Shown: positions 1 to 11,950 of the stretch, piece by piece | How positions within the stretch are numbered: the first letter of the stretch is position 1 | How the letters are laid out: every line of letters starts with the position of its first letter | Assembly (NCBI RefSeq): GCF_041381155.1 | Contig: NC_091147.1 | Location: forward strand, 10,004,837 to 10,068,836 | Reading direction: 5' to 3' | Source: Argopecten irradians | Lineage: Eukaryota; Mollusca; Bivalvia; Pectinida; Pectinidae | Length of the DNA stretch: 64,000 nucleotides | Translations under genes and position numbers: made by a program | Notes under the pieces: generated by a model | Databases searched by the model: none | The model's input: the letters and a program-made list of their open reading frames with translations, nothing else | What the model was told of the DNA's origin: nothing

Positions 1-1205
1 TTAAAAATTATTCCAGTCTAGTACTGTAATTACGGAATCGTGGAATATAGCAATCACCCGTAATTTTCTAAGGTTTTAGGAAAAATTCTAAGCATGTATT
101 TTCATAGCTGCAATATTGTAGCTCAAAAGACTTTTTGACAGAAAATGGTGTCGTCTTTAGAAAGGTATAGTAGGCCGGGTACGTATATTCGTTCTAGTAT
201 TTTCACTGTTTCGAATCTACATGTATAGTCATACAAGAAGGGTTACAGCATTACCACACTAAATATACTTATATAAATATCACCAAGTATAATTTTGAAA
301 AGGTACAACAATTCATATCGATTTATGATGCCTGTATACAAGTAATTTTATTTTTTCATTTGAACACTATGTGTGGTTACTTTTTGGATTATACGATAAA
401 TGTTCATATATCATACTAACTATTAAATCTCGGTATGATATACAAAAGGATCGACAATAGATATACTATTTTAAGGATTTAGTATAATTTTGAAATTATG
501 AATTTAAATCTACACTTATACTGTAATTTAGAAACACATATCAGAAATATCATTGATGTATTTCTGCTTTTTAGTAAACGTTATGGATAAAGTTTCAAAG
601 GCAACAATATAGATATACATATTATTTTCGGTATAAGTTCGGTATTGTCACTCCAATATCACATAACTAATAACCGTCCACATTTTACTTTTACTCAAAA
701 ACTGTGACGTATTTCATCGTTATGGTAGAAATTTGAAATAAAAAACAATAATAAGTAATAAGATAGTGTTACATTATACTGTTTTTTTTTATTACACAGA
801 AATTTATGTAATATGCTATCTAAATCTCAGTCCAGACTGATCCGAACATCATTTTGATATCGCTATCAAATTGGACAGATTATCTAATCTAAAGTTAGAT
901 ATATGCTTGTTTGAATGTTTGAAATGGTGTAAATGGAATGTTTTGAAACTGAAAATATCTACATCAGTATCTCATTATCTCTGAACCGTAGTCGACACTA
1001 CCCGTAAATCACGACCAAAACCAACCGATAGCGCTAAAAGCTAGGCGATTCGTTGGGTGGGACTTAATTTTTCATTCATCCAAAGCAATATCCTGACGTA
1101 TTATCAAAAACAATATTTTGGCTGCACAAATCCTTTAATATCTTAACGGAATATCCCTTTGTATAGAATATACAACATCTGCAAATAAACAAGATATTGT
1201 TAAAA

Positions 1206-1330
1206 CAAGAAAAAAATATATTTCACCTTACATAAAAAAATATTTTTGTCTTACATAAAAAAAAACATTTTCGTCCCACATAAAAAAAATATTTTTTCAC
1301 CATACATAAAAAATATTTCTTGTCTTACAC
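1206..1330. repeat. AT-rich degenerate tandem repeat
   Basis: About five degenerate copies of a motif of the form TCTTACATAAAAAAATATTT, roughly 27 to 36 bp apart. The copies differ at the C/T-rich start and in A-run length. A related copy occurs near 1410-1470. Confidence 0.55.
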
Positions 1331-1343
1331 AAACTGTTTTACT

Positions 1344-1398
1344 TGAGCACGTAAACGTTTTACGTGCTCACGTAATAAGTTTTACGTGAGCACGTAAA
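1344..1398. repeat. Small palindromic ACGTG repeat cluster
   Basis: TGAGCACGTAAA at 1344-1355 is followed by its reverse complement at 1359-1370, and a third copy follows at about 1385-1398 (TGAGCACGTAAAA). The motif contains CACGT and could fold as a short hairpin. It is probably a remnant of a small inverted-repeat element. Confidence 0.45.
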
Positions 1399-1996
1399 AG
1401 AAAAAAATTTTTTCACCCTATATAAAATCTTTTTTTTTTTGGGGTCCTACATTAAAAAAAAAATATTTTTCGTGTCACTTCTGTGCCGCCGTACTTTTAT
1501 GTTTATTTTTGAGAAATGTTTTGTTAATAATGTTGCTTCAGAATGAATCAAATTATACAGTGATGCTATCATTTCCAAATATTATTCGACATGAGGACTT
1601 CAAAAAATTAATTAAAACGTTTACATGTCAGAAAATGGGCGATTTTCTCTGTCGGAAATACTCAAAATATTGCCGATTTTTTATAACTTAAACACAATAT
1701 ATGCGCAAATTACCTGAAATATCGTAAACAAACTAATCAATATTTGTATCGTGGCTCCATCAATATATTTGCTCTGTAAAACACTGTTATTGCTGCTTTG
1801 TCCGTGCCGATTCACCGTCCGTTCACCGCTTCTTTCACTTTCTATCGTTCCGAGTAATGTGTTTTATTGTAGGATGTTAGTACATTATTTGCCGTTGAAA
1901 AATGCACGAAAATGATCTGATCAACTGTAAATGAAACATATTAAAGGATTATTGAATTTTTGACAGCAAGTTTTTAACAAAATTATCAACACTCAC

Positions 1997-2017
1997 GGCT
2001 GTAAACTCGCCAGCCAT
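1997..2017 (-). CDS. Possible first coding exon of an unidentified minus-strand gene
   Basis: On the minus strand an ATG at 2017 opens seven codons (MAGEFTA) ending in a good donor, GTGAGT, at 1996-1991. A gene starting here would run left and out of the window. No second exon is recognisable in 1-1990, and no family can be assigned from seven residues. A similar short ATG stretch with a GTATAT donor lies at 2222-2199. The evidence is start codon plus donor only. Confidence 0.15.
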
Positions 2018-2906
2018 TCCAGGACCAACACGGCGTCAGGTAATGGCGATAGTACGGGACCTCGCCGTTTTTCATGTACGTCAGATTTTCGTTCGGTCAA
2101 ATTGAATAAAAAATCGTCAAAATCATTGTCAGATTATATCCTTTTAGGCCTGTGATATTTAAATATCATGACATCGTACTTATAATTACAAATATATACC
2201 GTAATATCAACAGCAGAAGCCATGATGGCGTCCCCGGTAACATGAGTGAAGCAGTGAACACATGTGTCATTATAACACTCTGCATTGGAGTGCGTCGGCA
2301 GAGTTTGTAACAGTTGTCTCCCTTTGTACGGACTGTTCTTGTTGACATGTTCATTAGTTTGGGGAATTCTAGTTCATTTTTATAAAAATATTAGTGGATA
2401 GGCCTATCAATATTCGATTAAATACACGTAATTGAAAAGGCATTTATTGTCAGTTGAATTATTTTTACTTACAAACAAGTTTATATGCAATTACTGTTAG
2501 ATTCGCGGTTTGCAAGTTAGTCTGCCGTAGGTTAGTAAGGCTAACAGATCTAGATGCAGCGCACTCACTAGTATTAGTACCGATATTGAGACACACTTTC
2601 GGTGAGAATAACTAATAACTAATTGTAACATTGAAAATAAGTCTAAAGTCATTAAGTGGGAAATTATAATGTGACTGAAACATGTAATAAACGGAGAACC
2701 TCTGACTGCTGTATAATACACAACGTACGTTGCAATACACAGTGTAAAGTTATCTCCCGTAGTTCCGGAAACTGTCGATAGGATTACCAAGGTATAGTGT
2801 TCCGGTGATAATTGAAAACCAGAGTGATTACATGATGGCAGGCTGCGCCTCCATAAAAACTAATTTTTTTCTCTTTTAAGTATCAAAAGTAAACTAAATA
2901 ATCTTA

Positions 2907-3372
2907 GAAACAAGAGATCCCAGAGGGATCTTGGCGCCCACCAAAGAATGATCTATGTCTGACAATAGAAAGATGGATCTTTTCTCTACTTTTTAAACAT
3001 AAAATTTTTTTTTTAAACGAAAATACTACACATAAAATTTGAGACAGATCGCTTCAGTACTTTCTGAGAAATAGCAGTAACAAACTTTAACTATCAAAAT
3101 CCAAGATGGCGGCCTGGCGGCCATCTTGTATACCGATTGGTCCCAAAACGCAATGTGCACAACCAGGTTCCTAGGGGAACCTACATATGAAATTTGAAGC
3201 AGATCCTTTCAATACTTTCTGAGAAATAGCGATAACAAACTTTAGCTATCAAAATCCAAGATGGCTGCCTGGCCATATCAAGAATTGTTAACGGACGGAT
3301 GGACGGACGATGGACCACGGACAAAAAGCCATTTGAATAGCCCACCATCTGATGATGGTGGGCTAATAAATT
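2907..3372. repeat. Dispersed repeat, GGCGCCCA/GGCGGCC family, copy 1
   Basis: Begins with AGAGATCCCAGAGGGATCTT followed by GGCGCCCACCAAAG. It contains two subunits, each with a palindromic core around AAGATGGCGGCCTGGCGGCC, and ends in GGACGGATGGACGGACG followed by AGCCCACCATCTGATGATGG. The head recurs at 24043 and 61457. The multi-subunit structure and end signature suggest a non-autonomous interspersed element; its class is not determined. Confidence 0.7.
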
Positions 3373-3941
3373 GAAATTTGAGTGATAAAGTCAGTTTTAA
3401 AATCCTGTTACCAAGTTTTGTTACTCAGTTCAACCAGGTGTCGGCTCTCCATCAATACCTAAAAATGAAGCAATGGAAACAAAACTGTTTTCATATAAAA
3501 TTTTATTTTTTGGATAAAACAACATCATTTCAACAACATTAATTTTGGACAGTGTTTAAAACATGTGTCCACATGTATCCATGCCATAAGGTAGTGAAGA
3601 AGTAATTATCAGTGTGTTGTTTTTATATCACAGAGACTTGTCATCTAAGGCTAAAGGGAGCTAACTTTTACTCAAGGGAGTCCTGCACTTTTGCTCTCTC
3701 AAGACAACAGCAGCACATCAGTTCATAATGCATCAATCAATATATTGATATTTCAGGTGTACACGTACATGACACTGATAAGTAACCTGTTTTTGAAAGG
3801 CTTTGTCAAAACTTATTCAAATTCAAAAAAACAATCACCTGGTTGACATTGTCATATAATAAAAGTTGCCAAGAAACACATTACAGAGTTATCTGCCCTT
3901 ATTTTATGGGTAAACATATTTTCATAGAAAGTAATGTAATT

Positions 3942-3947
3942 TTTATT
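3942..3947 (-). terminator. Candidate poly(A) signal for EIF4E2
   Basis: AATAAA on the minus strand, about 1.35 kb beyond the EIF4E2 stop codon. Another AATAAA is at 3502-3507. The choice is uncertain. Confidence 0.25.
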
Positions 3948-4555
3948 TGTAAACTAATGACATTACAATTGAGTTATATCTGTAAGAGCAGATTATATAT
4001 AATTACTTGATGTAATATGCAAAGTCCAAATATCCCCCTGAGAGCCAAAACAGAATCATATAGGAAAGTTTGAATATCAACACCAACGCTTCAACTCATC
4101 AAATATGGCAACAGAGAGCATTTATACATCTGTATTAAATTTACTGACAGAAACTCCAATGTTTTAACAAATGCAACTGCCCAATATAACTTAAAAAAGT
4201 ATGCGATGTTTGAAGGTAGGCTGAGTGTTATATCAGTTTGCGAAAGTCATTTTTCAAAGTACCTGATACTTTAATAACCACTACTTGCAATGTAACATCT
4301 GCCTGAACAATTTATATTATTACGTTGACTGATTCAGTAATAAATGCATTTAATATAATTACAGTAGAAATGAAGTATAGTAAACCTGTCTTTGTGACAA
4401 CCTCTGTATACAGACCACCTGCCCTGCTTATTAAGACCACTTTCCTGGAGTCCCAAATGATCCATTGCAATACAATGAACGGGACCTGTGTATAAAGACC
4501 ATTTGGCAATAAAGGCCAATTTTCTGTGTCCCTTGATTGGTCTTTGTAGAAAGAT

Positions 4556-4735
4556 TTACAGCCGTGCTACCCCAACTGAGAACGACGCATGTATATAAAC
4601 CCCTACTGCTCTACCGCTAACTTGTATTGATGTATTGAATGAGTGAAGCTAGTTATTACATCGATACAAGTTAGCGGTAGAGCAGTAGGGGTTTATATAC
4701 ATGCGTCGTTCTCAGTTGGGGTAGCACGGCTGTAA
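4556..4735. repeat. Long near-perfect inverted repeat (hairpin)
   Basis: The left arm, 4556-4627, is the exact reverse complement of the right arm, 4664-4735: 72 bp with no mismatch seen. After one mismatched pair the pairing continues inward (GATGTA 4629-4634 with TACATC 4657-4662). The outer end reads TTACAGCCGTGC. It may be a MITE-like element or a recent fold-back duplication. It lies downstream of EIF4E2 and would form a very stable RNA hairpin if transcribed. Confidence 0.9.
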
Positions 4736-5287
4736 CAATACACATATCTATCAGGTAAATATTTTTTTCAGATCAAATATTGGTTGTTTTAAATTCTGAT
4801 GAATAGACATCAAGACAAGACCAACATCTAGTTTCCATATCTTACAGTCCTATAAATCACTATTAGAAAGACCTTGTTATGTTATTAAGAATACTGAAGT
4901 CACTGCATTGGTTTACAATGTGCCAGGACACTCCACAAAGTCCATGTTTTCAAGTCACATTTTAGCCTTTACACAAGCTTGATGAGACGGGCTTTACTTC
5001 TGAAGCTGCGAGATACATGAACACGAATATTGCCGAGGCACATGAACATGTATAAATATTGCCAGGAATTATGCATTTGTGTGCGTTGTGACCATGTTTG
5101 CCTGTTAAAACATCCACATGTTGTTGCACTGTGCTCCTCCTGTGTGTGTACAGAACACTGTCCGTATCCATCTGCTGTAACCTTGCTGATCACATCTCAA
5201 CATCTCTGATAATACAATAATGGACTACAGAACATGTCATGGTGCCATCTTTGGTCACAGTTAAATGTCAAGTTACAGCCGTTTCTG

Positions 5288-8200
5288 TCACCGCATGAAA
5301 ATGTCTGTATTTCTGAAACTTGAATTGTCTCTGAAAAGATAAAGAATAAAAACATTAAAATATTGTTAATCTTAGACAGGAGCATGCTTAGAGACATTGC
5401 ATATGGTCATTATATGCTACATTTTAAAGCAACTTGTTTTCTTTTTAGACTTTACATGTACTTAAATCATACCAGCATTCTTTCTTTTTTTCTCTCTTTC
5501 TTTCCATCTTTTTCTTTCTTTTACTCTTTCTTTAAACTGTACTTCTTTATACTTTCATTATGAGCTATTTTTAAAAGAAACTTTCTTTCTGTCCTCATTC
5601 CATTGGTCCTCATTCCATTGGTTATACTTAAATCCACATACTTAAATCATACTGTCATTATGTGTTATTTTTAAAAGAAACTTTCCTTCTTTCATATTGC
5701 TTTCTTTTTCCTCTTTCTTTCCATTTTGTTTTTTCTTTCACTCTTTCTTTAGAATATACTTACTTCATACTGTCATTAACAGTATGCGTTATTTTTAAAA
5801 CGCAACTTTCTTTCTTTCCATATTTTTCCCCCTCATTTTTAGACTATACCTACTTCGTACCTTCATTAATGAGCTATTTTTAAAAGCAACTGTCCTTCTT
5901 TCCTCTTTCTATATTTTTCTTCTTTCTCTTTCTTTCCATCGTTTTTTACCTTTACTCTTTCTTTAGACTATAATTTCTTTAAACCATTATGAGCTATTTT
6001 TAAAAGCAACTTTCATTCTCTTTTCTATATCTCCTTCACTCTTTCTTTCTCTTTCTTTATACTTACCACATACTATTATTTTGCGTTATTTTTAAAAGCA
6101 ACTTTCTCTCTTTCCATCTTTCTTTCTTTCACTAATTCTTCTGACTATACTTACTTCATACTGTCATTGTGTGTCTTATATTCCATGATCGTGTTAGGAG
6201 GCAGATTGAGGACACGTTTGAGAGTATCACGGATCCTTGACGTTGTAACAGTGTCACTAGCCGTCCGATTCCATAATGCTAAAATATCCTCCTGTAATAA
6301 ATCATGTTGTAATAAATATGACATTTTTCCATTTGACATTTGCAATCAAAGACAATGGCAGAACATCATAGATATCAAATAAATATAAAACAGTCTTCAT
6401 ATTTCAATAAGCTGTGAATCATACAAGATATTAAACCAGTCAAAGTTTCACACAAGAAATTTTAAATCAAAGCAGTACATCACAGGTATAAAACATATTC
6501 TGTCATCATTCTACAATGTGTAGTTCCACACTTTAATATCAGTATCCCATCTACCTGATATCTAATCGAGATCACAGCTCCACAGATTTCCTCCCCGACC
6601 ATGAACTGTTCCCCGAGCATGGCCAATACTAAATTTTCCCAGCATCGTGACGCTAGGCCTTTCTTTAGACGTACAATCCATTTACCTCCCTTGTTATTAG
6701 CAGTGTCCTGAAGTCAATTGTAGATCATTAAAGAATACATCATAATGTATTGAAATAAAGAATTATCTTCCCTTGTGGATAGGGCCGTTTTCGTTTATTT
6801 GAAACAACTGGTTTGACCGTTGGTAAAAGTCATTATTTCAAGTATAAATCCTGGCGGACTTGCAATTTTTGATACAGGCCTGTGAGGGCTTTGTCAAGGC
6901 TCGTCTAAAAACAATATAAAATCACCAGGTCCGTCTTTAATTAATAAACGAACAACTATGTCCAACCAGTCAAACTGTATAATCAAAAACAGCCCAGGTA
7001 TTGATATATATAGTGACTTCATGTGTTTGCAATCATTAAGTCATTGTTTTCAGAGAAAACCATCTGAGCTTCACTCACGAAATAATGACGTCACAATTGA
7101 TACCTTCCTGCAAGGGAGATAACTCTACAATAAAAGTTAGTAGCCAGCTAGCTAGTAAATATCAATACAACTTTTTCTTCTTTTATAAATTTTCAGCCTG
7201 TTAGCCATCCTCAGGTACATGGAAACAGAAACAATACAGCGTGCCCCCTGACGTTCTCTCATCAGGGGTAAAGTGTACCCCTCCTCTGAAAATTTTAGGG
7301 GTACAAGCATAAATCTTGGGGTACAACCAAAATTTAAACAATCATGAAGCATTTAATATTTTGTTGGTAGAAGGACTCACAAAGAAATCGCTAATTGTAC
7401 ACTTTTTAGACGGCTCCATGTTTACAACATCGGACAAGTAAACACCACTGGTGTTACGCCTTACGATCTTTAGTGTGTGATAGTGCCCATAATCAAATAG
7501 CAAAACATTATTCAGGTTAGGAAATAACCTAGATCGATGGGTCGTCATGATCAGCCAATCAAACTGTAGGGCAATTGCCAGTAGCAACCAGCTTATAGAA
7601 AGATCAGGACGATGTTGTCTCGTCATTTCTTCTGAAAATTTTAATACATGTGTATATAATTATAAATAACAACTGTTTTCAGTTTTTACACCCATTTCAT
7701 TAGCTTTTACACCCATTTTATCGTACGTGCAGTGTACCCTCGGCCTCCAATTTGTGTACATGCATATTACTTTTGATGCGTGAATCACGTACACCTGTAC
7801 GTAACGGGGCACGCTGACAATAGGCCGATAATTTAAGACATTTGCACTATTAATATTAATTTAAAACAGTAATAATCTTATACCTTTCATTACCGTCCCA
7901 AATGACCATTTATAACATAATTTGATCTCTGTATGACCACTTTGCTATGGAGAGCATTCCCCCCCCCCCTGTCCGTTGGGTGGTCTTTATAGACAGGTTT
8001 GATTGTATTTCTCATGTGCATAACCACATGTAAAACCCTATCTTCTGGAGATTTTTGGACTGTAAAAAAATGCTATACCAACCTCCCACATAGGCCGGAT
8101 GCCTTCCTTGAATATGTGATAGTCGCTGTGTCCTGTCAGGTCGCTTGGCCTTACTAGATGACTGTAATGATTCCACCACTGCTCCACCTAGGATAACAAG

Positions 8201-11200
8201 GGACATAACTCTGCAGGTGTTTTTAGAGTCTGTTTTAATTAATTGTTTCTCAATATTTGTAACAATAATTGCAAAACAAGTTATATTATCTTATATTTAT
8301 CTTGTTGCCTCTGTAAGTGTATGAAAAATGTATAAATTCATAAATCATATTATTCACTTTGAAATGGTCATCAACGAACAAAACTTACAGATGCAAAAGT
8401 TGTGATGAGTTTGAGATTCTGATTGTAGCTTGAAGCTGATGACTGTTTCCCTGGAGCTTTCCGCGAAAACCAAACTGCATAATTAAACTGTAATGGGTGT
8501 TCTCCTGGTCCTGGTTTCTGTAAAGTTAGAAAACAATCAAAATACTTATGTATCAAGGTAATTATGTCAATATCCTTTTTGTGCTAAAATTATATAGGAA
8601 ATGTGTATTAAACAAGACAAGTTTTGAAGAAGTTGCTGTTTATGACAAATATCTTGAACTTTGTAATTCCAAAGCTCTTCACTTTATGATATGTCACAAT
8701 ATGGTGTTACATTATTTCCATATATCATCATTCTTACAGGTGTGGGCCGGGGTCGTGGAGAAAGTTCGTCGTCTCTGTCTTCATATCTTTGATCTGGAGT
8801 CTCATTTTCTTCTTCCCCACTGTCTTCTGTTTTAAGTCTAAAATATAGAAAACAATTTCAAAGTTGTTTTAAATAAGAAAGTTTACTTAAATCCAGAAAG
8901 ATATCTTCTTCTTTTACCTATTAAGTACATGAGGATGAGAGATTTAAGAGATCAATTGTACTTTACCCGTAAGAGTTCTGACATTTCAAAAGAAAAACAG
9001 CTTAGGGCTCAATTTCTAGTCTCATCCAATGGATGTCAGTCTAACAATTTGTATACAGGGTTTTCATTATCAGGTGGTACCCGGTACATTTTTCCGGTTA
9101 ATTATGCCTGTGGTGCCGAATGATTTGGGCTAAATTACATTAGATAGCATACAGATATCATAGAAAAGTACCCCTGAAATTTTAATGGTACCGCCTCTCC
9201 TGAAAGATAATGATACCCCTGTGTATATAAATGTTAATCTAGAATTTCAAGGTATCTTGTAGTGTTGTATTGATGATCGGCAATAATCGATTAACTGGCT
9301 AGATGACCCTCGACCGATCCAATGATCGATTGAAAATGTCATAATCGATCATCGGGAAAAAAATTTAACTCATTGGGAATCAAAAAATTTTCTATTAAAA
9401 ACCTAAAATACACTGAAAACTCCCTAACATTCCTCCATGTCAATAATTTTCACCAAATACAGTCAAAAACCAGGCCTCAAAGTTGAGAGAAATTTACTCG
9501 CATATGCGAGTAAATATTCCCAAAGGCGAGTTAAAATTAACAATGTATCGCCAAACGGCGAGTAAAAAATTCCTTAATATTTCCGGATTTATTTTATGTG
9601 TTCGGTTCTTTTAATAGTTACACATATCTAATCTGTGTAAGAAAAGCGCTTAAAAGCATAATCACTGCCTGCTGTAAAGCGTCTTGATGACCCTACCTCA
9701 TGTATCAGTAGCAATATGGCGGCAAAAAGGCCGGGGCAAATCCCCCTGACTTGTTTTGGCTTTAAAAAGTCAAAACAAACAGAGAACAATGGCAGTTTTG
9801 ACTCTGGATTCATGTGAAAAAAGGGACTGAAGCCAATACATCAACAGGAAGCAAACGCTTCGACATGGCTGAACGAATGTTGTGGCCAAGACATGACGAA
9901 GGTACGATGTTCTGAAAGATGTGTAAACAGGTTATTAATTGATCAATGGCCGGCACAAAAAACAAGTTTTGAAGAAGTTGCTGTTTATGACAAATATCTT
10001 AAACTTTGTAATTCCAAAGCTCTTCACTTTATGATATGTCACAATATGGTGTTACATTATTTCCATATATCATCATTCTTACAGGTGTGGGCCGGGGTCG
10101 TGGAGAAAGTTCGTCGTCTCTGTCTTCATATCTTTGATCTGGAGTCTCATTTTCTTCTTCCCCACTGTCTTCTGTTTTAAGTCTAAAATATAGAAAACAA
10201 TTTCAAAGTTGTTTTAAATAAGAAAGTTTACTTAAATCCAGAAAGATATCTTCTTCTTTTACCTATTAAGTACATGAGGATGAGAGATTTAAGAGATCAA
10301 TTGTACTTTACCCGTAAGAGTTCTGACATTTCAAAAGAAAAACAGCTTAGGGCTCAATTTCTAGTCTCATCCAATGGATGTCAGTCTAACAATTTGTATA
10401 CAGGGTTTTCATTATCAGGTGGTACCCGGTACATTTTTCCGGTTAATTATGCCTGTGGTGCCGAATGATTTGGGCTAAATAATATTAGATAGCATACAGA
10501 TATCATAGAAAAGTACCCCTGAAATTTTAATTGTACCGCCTCTCCTGAAAGATAATGATACCCCTGTGTATATGAATGTTAATCTAGAATTTCAAGGTAT
10601 CTTGCTAATTGCTACCTTTCTGACTTTATTTAACAACCTACTGTAGATTGTGTTGTATTGCTGCATGGTCGAATTTGCCACCAGCACAATATTTAACAGA
10701 TGAAAACTTCACAGAACTAAAAGCCGTTTTTGATTACACATGTACAGTTTGACAGGTTGGACCTAAATATTAGTTTATAAATTAAAGACGGACCTAGAGA
10801 TTTTTCTTTTTCCAGGTACTGGTAATCTTTAATTTTTTGTCATGAAGGTCTGTGGATACAGAAAGAAAGAAGACAAGCCTCGAGAATGCGCTCACATGTC
10901 TGTATTAAAAACTGCAGATCCGTCAGGATTTATAATTGAAATGCAGTCAAACTGTTCTTTGGATTAAACAAAAACAACCTAGGTGTTATGACCATCATAC
11001 CACCTTCACCCAGGACTCTACCATATCAGTAAGATTATATAGGTCAACCAGAGTTACTTGTTTTGACAAAGAGTCGTTTTAACAAGTTTAGTTAATGACC
11101 ATGTTCTTTAACTTCTATGTTTGTCAATAAATTTAGTTTATATAAATTCTATTATACTGCACCATTAATCAAATACTAATAAAGTTCATCAGTTATCACA

Positions 11201-11950
11201 AATTCAGAACGAATGTTCTCCAAGATTCATTTCATAAATATGTCAGCTGATTTGTCGAACCTTATGACCTTAAATGTAAATAACAAGCAAGAAAACTTGA
11301 TCAAACCTGTTTTGTTGATTTTCTGGCTTCATCTTAACGATTTTTGTTCCACGTTAATTTTGATAATGTTGTCTCTCTATTTCAAAACACCATATGTTCA
11401 GATCTGACCCCGTTATAGCTCTGCCGGCAAGTTACACAGAGTCAAAAGTTTCTCCCAAAACTCTCATAAGCTACCACGTGTCTGAGCATAGACAACAACG
11501 CTGTTCTTTCATTGGTTACACCGATTTAATTTGGCACAGATCTAGAGGAATACATTTTTTGAACAATAAGTGATATGCTCATTTTTTTAATGTCTCTAAA
11601 AAAACTTACCTTACATTATATCTTTCACCAGACAAATTTATCGAAGGTATTATTTTAATAAACAAAATCGAAAAGGATAGCACGACCTCATAAATGTAAG
11701 CGTATCGCACATTGTGACGTCACAAACTGAGTTCACTCAACCGAGCAGAATCTGGCAGTCTCTCGCGGAGTGATCGCCGACAAGCACCTGAGGGCTAAAT
11801 GTTTGCCGTCAAGTAACAGCGATCTATTGGTCTAGCCAGATAGTATAGCAATATCAAGAGAGAGAAATACCAGCCTGTCACGCATGTGCTACAAATGATT
11901 GCAAATTAAGATATTAAAATGGAAACTTACGCATCGAATTTGTTGTTCAT
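5288..11950 (-). CDS. EIF4E2: Eukaryotic translation initiation factor 4E type 2 (4EHP), seven coding exons
   Basis: Cap-binding paralogue of eIF4E. In the family it competes for the mRNA 5' cap without recruiting eIF4G, usually with GIGYF partners, and so represses translation. Exons in transcription order: 11931-11950, 8738-8837 (or its copy 10083-10182), 8389-8517, 8083-8187, 6555-6707, 6155-6291 and 5288-5330. Phases join cleanly to 228 residues (human about 245). It starts MNNKFDALK, close to human 4EHP. Landmarks are HPLQFNYAVW (residues 47-56), RPMWE with the cap-stacking Trp at 117, SRCWENLVLAMLGEQFMVGE in exon 5 and LNLPPNTIMEYKTH in exon 6. The predicted C-terminus (KDNSSFRNT then IFMR and stop) is an alternative tail rather than the longer MPGRLGPQ tail; I recall a similar tail in 4EHP isoforms. 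Exon 1 faces MED4 across a 140-bp divergent promoter. The intron after exon 6 starts with a repeat array copying its donor. Confidence 0.94.
5451..6168 (-). repeat. Degenerate array of donor-site copies in EIF4E2 intron 6
   Basis: About seven units of roughly 90-120 bp, each carrying a variant of the exon 6/intron 6 boundary within CT-rich filler and a TTATTTTTAAAAGCAAC block. The clearest copy, at 5755-5777, matches 6146-6168 exactly over 23 nt. That match covers 14 nt of exon 6 and 9 nt of intron, including GTAAGTATA on the minus strand. Other copies lie near 5540, 5640, 5850, 5970 and 6060. The true exon is the first unit in transcription order. Confidence 0.75.
8617..9259. repeat. 643-bp direct duplication containing EIF4E2 exon 2, copy A
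   Basis: Nearly identical to 9962-10604 at a constant offset of 1345 bp. By eye there are about five substitutions and no indels. It includes the whole 100-nt exon 2 with both splice sites and several hundred bases of flanking intron. Confidence 0.95.
9260..9961. repeat. Spacer between the EIF4E2 exon 2 duplicates, possible hAT-like remnant
   Basis: A 702-bp unique segment separating the two 643-bp copies. Its left end, TAGTGTTGTATTGATGATCG followed by several AATCGATT/ATCGATC motifs, resembles the ends of hAT-type DNA transposons. No transposase is visible. The transposon reading is an inference from these end motifs only. Confidence 0.35.
9962..10604. repeat. 643-bp direct duplication containing EIF4E2 exon 2, copy B
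   Basis: Partner of 8617-9259. The second copy of exon 2 is at 10083-10182, with intact acceptor, 100-nt coding body and GTAAG donor. It lies upstream in transcription, between exon 1 and the other exon 2. No differences were seen within the exon itself. Confidence 0.95.
10083..10182 (-). CDS. EIF4E2: Duplicate copy of EIF4E2 exon 2
   Basis: Same 100 nt as 8738-8837, encoding the acidic N-terminal segment LKTEDSGEEENETPDQRYED and following residues to RPTP. Both splice sites are intact. Exon 1 contributes 20 nt, so either copy alone restores frame (120 nt). Including both would shift the frame, because 100 is not a multiple of three. The copies must therefore be mutually exclusive for a full-length product, and they encode the same protein. 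Confidence 0.8.

Larger units (their letters stand above)
1..2906. other. AT-rich intergenic DNA, no confident gene
   Basis: No stretch here resembles a known protein. The open frames present are short, lack family signatures and look like chance. AT-rich tandem copies and a small palindrome lie at 1206-1400 and are listed separately. Two short minus-strand stretches, near 2222-2199 and 2017-1997, each look like an ATG followed by a few codons and a GT donor. They could be first exons of a gene running left out of the window, but nothing downstream confirms this. Confidence 0.5.
3373..5287 (-). other. 3' flank, possibly 3' UTR, of EIF4E2
   Basis: Downstream of the EIF4E2 stop on the minus strand, with no coding signal on either strand. 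Candidate AATAAA poly(A) signals, read on the minus strand, lie at 3942-3947 and 3502-3507. If either is used, the 3' UTR would contain the long hairpin at 4556-4735. No transcript evidence is available. Confidence 0.35.

Noticed and set aside
2497..2790. 97-residue minus-strand frame
   Set aside because: Hydrophobic, low-complexity composition without recognisable family, splice signals or promoter; likely chance.
8548..8835. 95-residue plus-strand frame and its near-copy at 9893-10180
   Set aside because: They are antisense shadows of the duplicated EIF4E2 exon 2 and its intron. The minus strand carries the conserved coding sequence.
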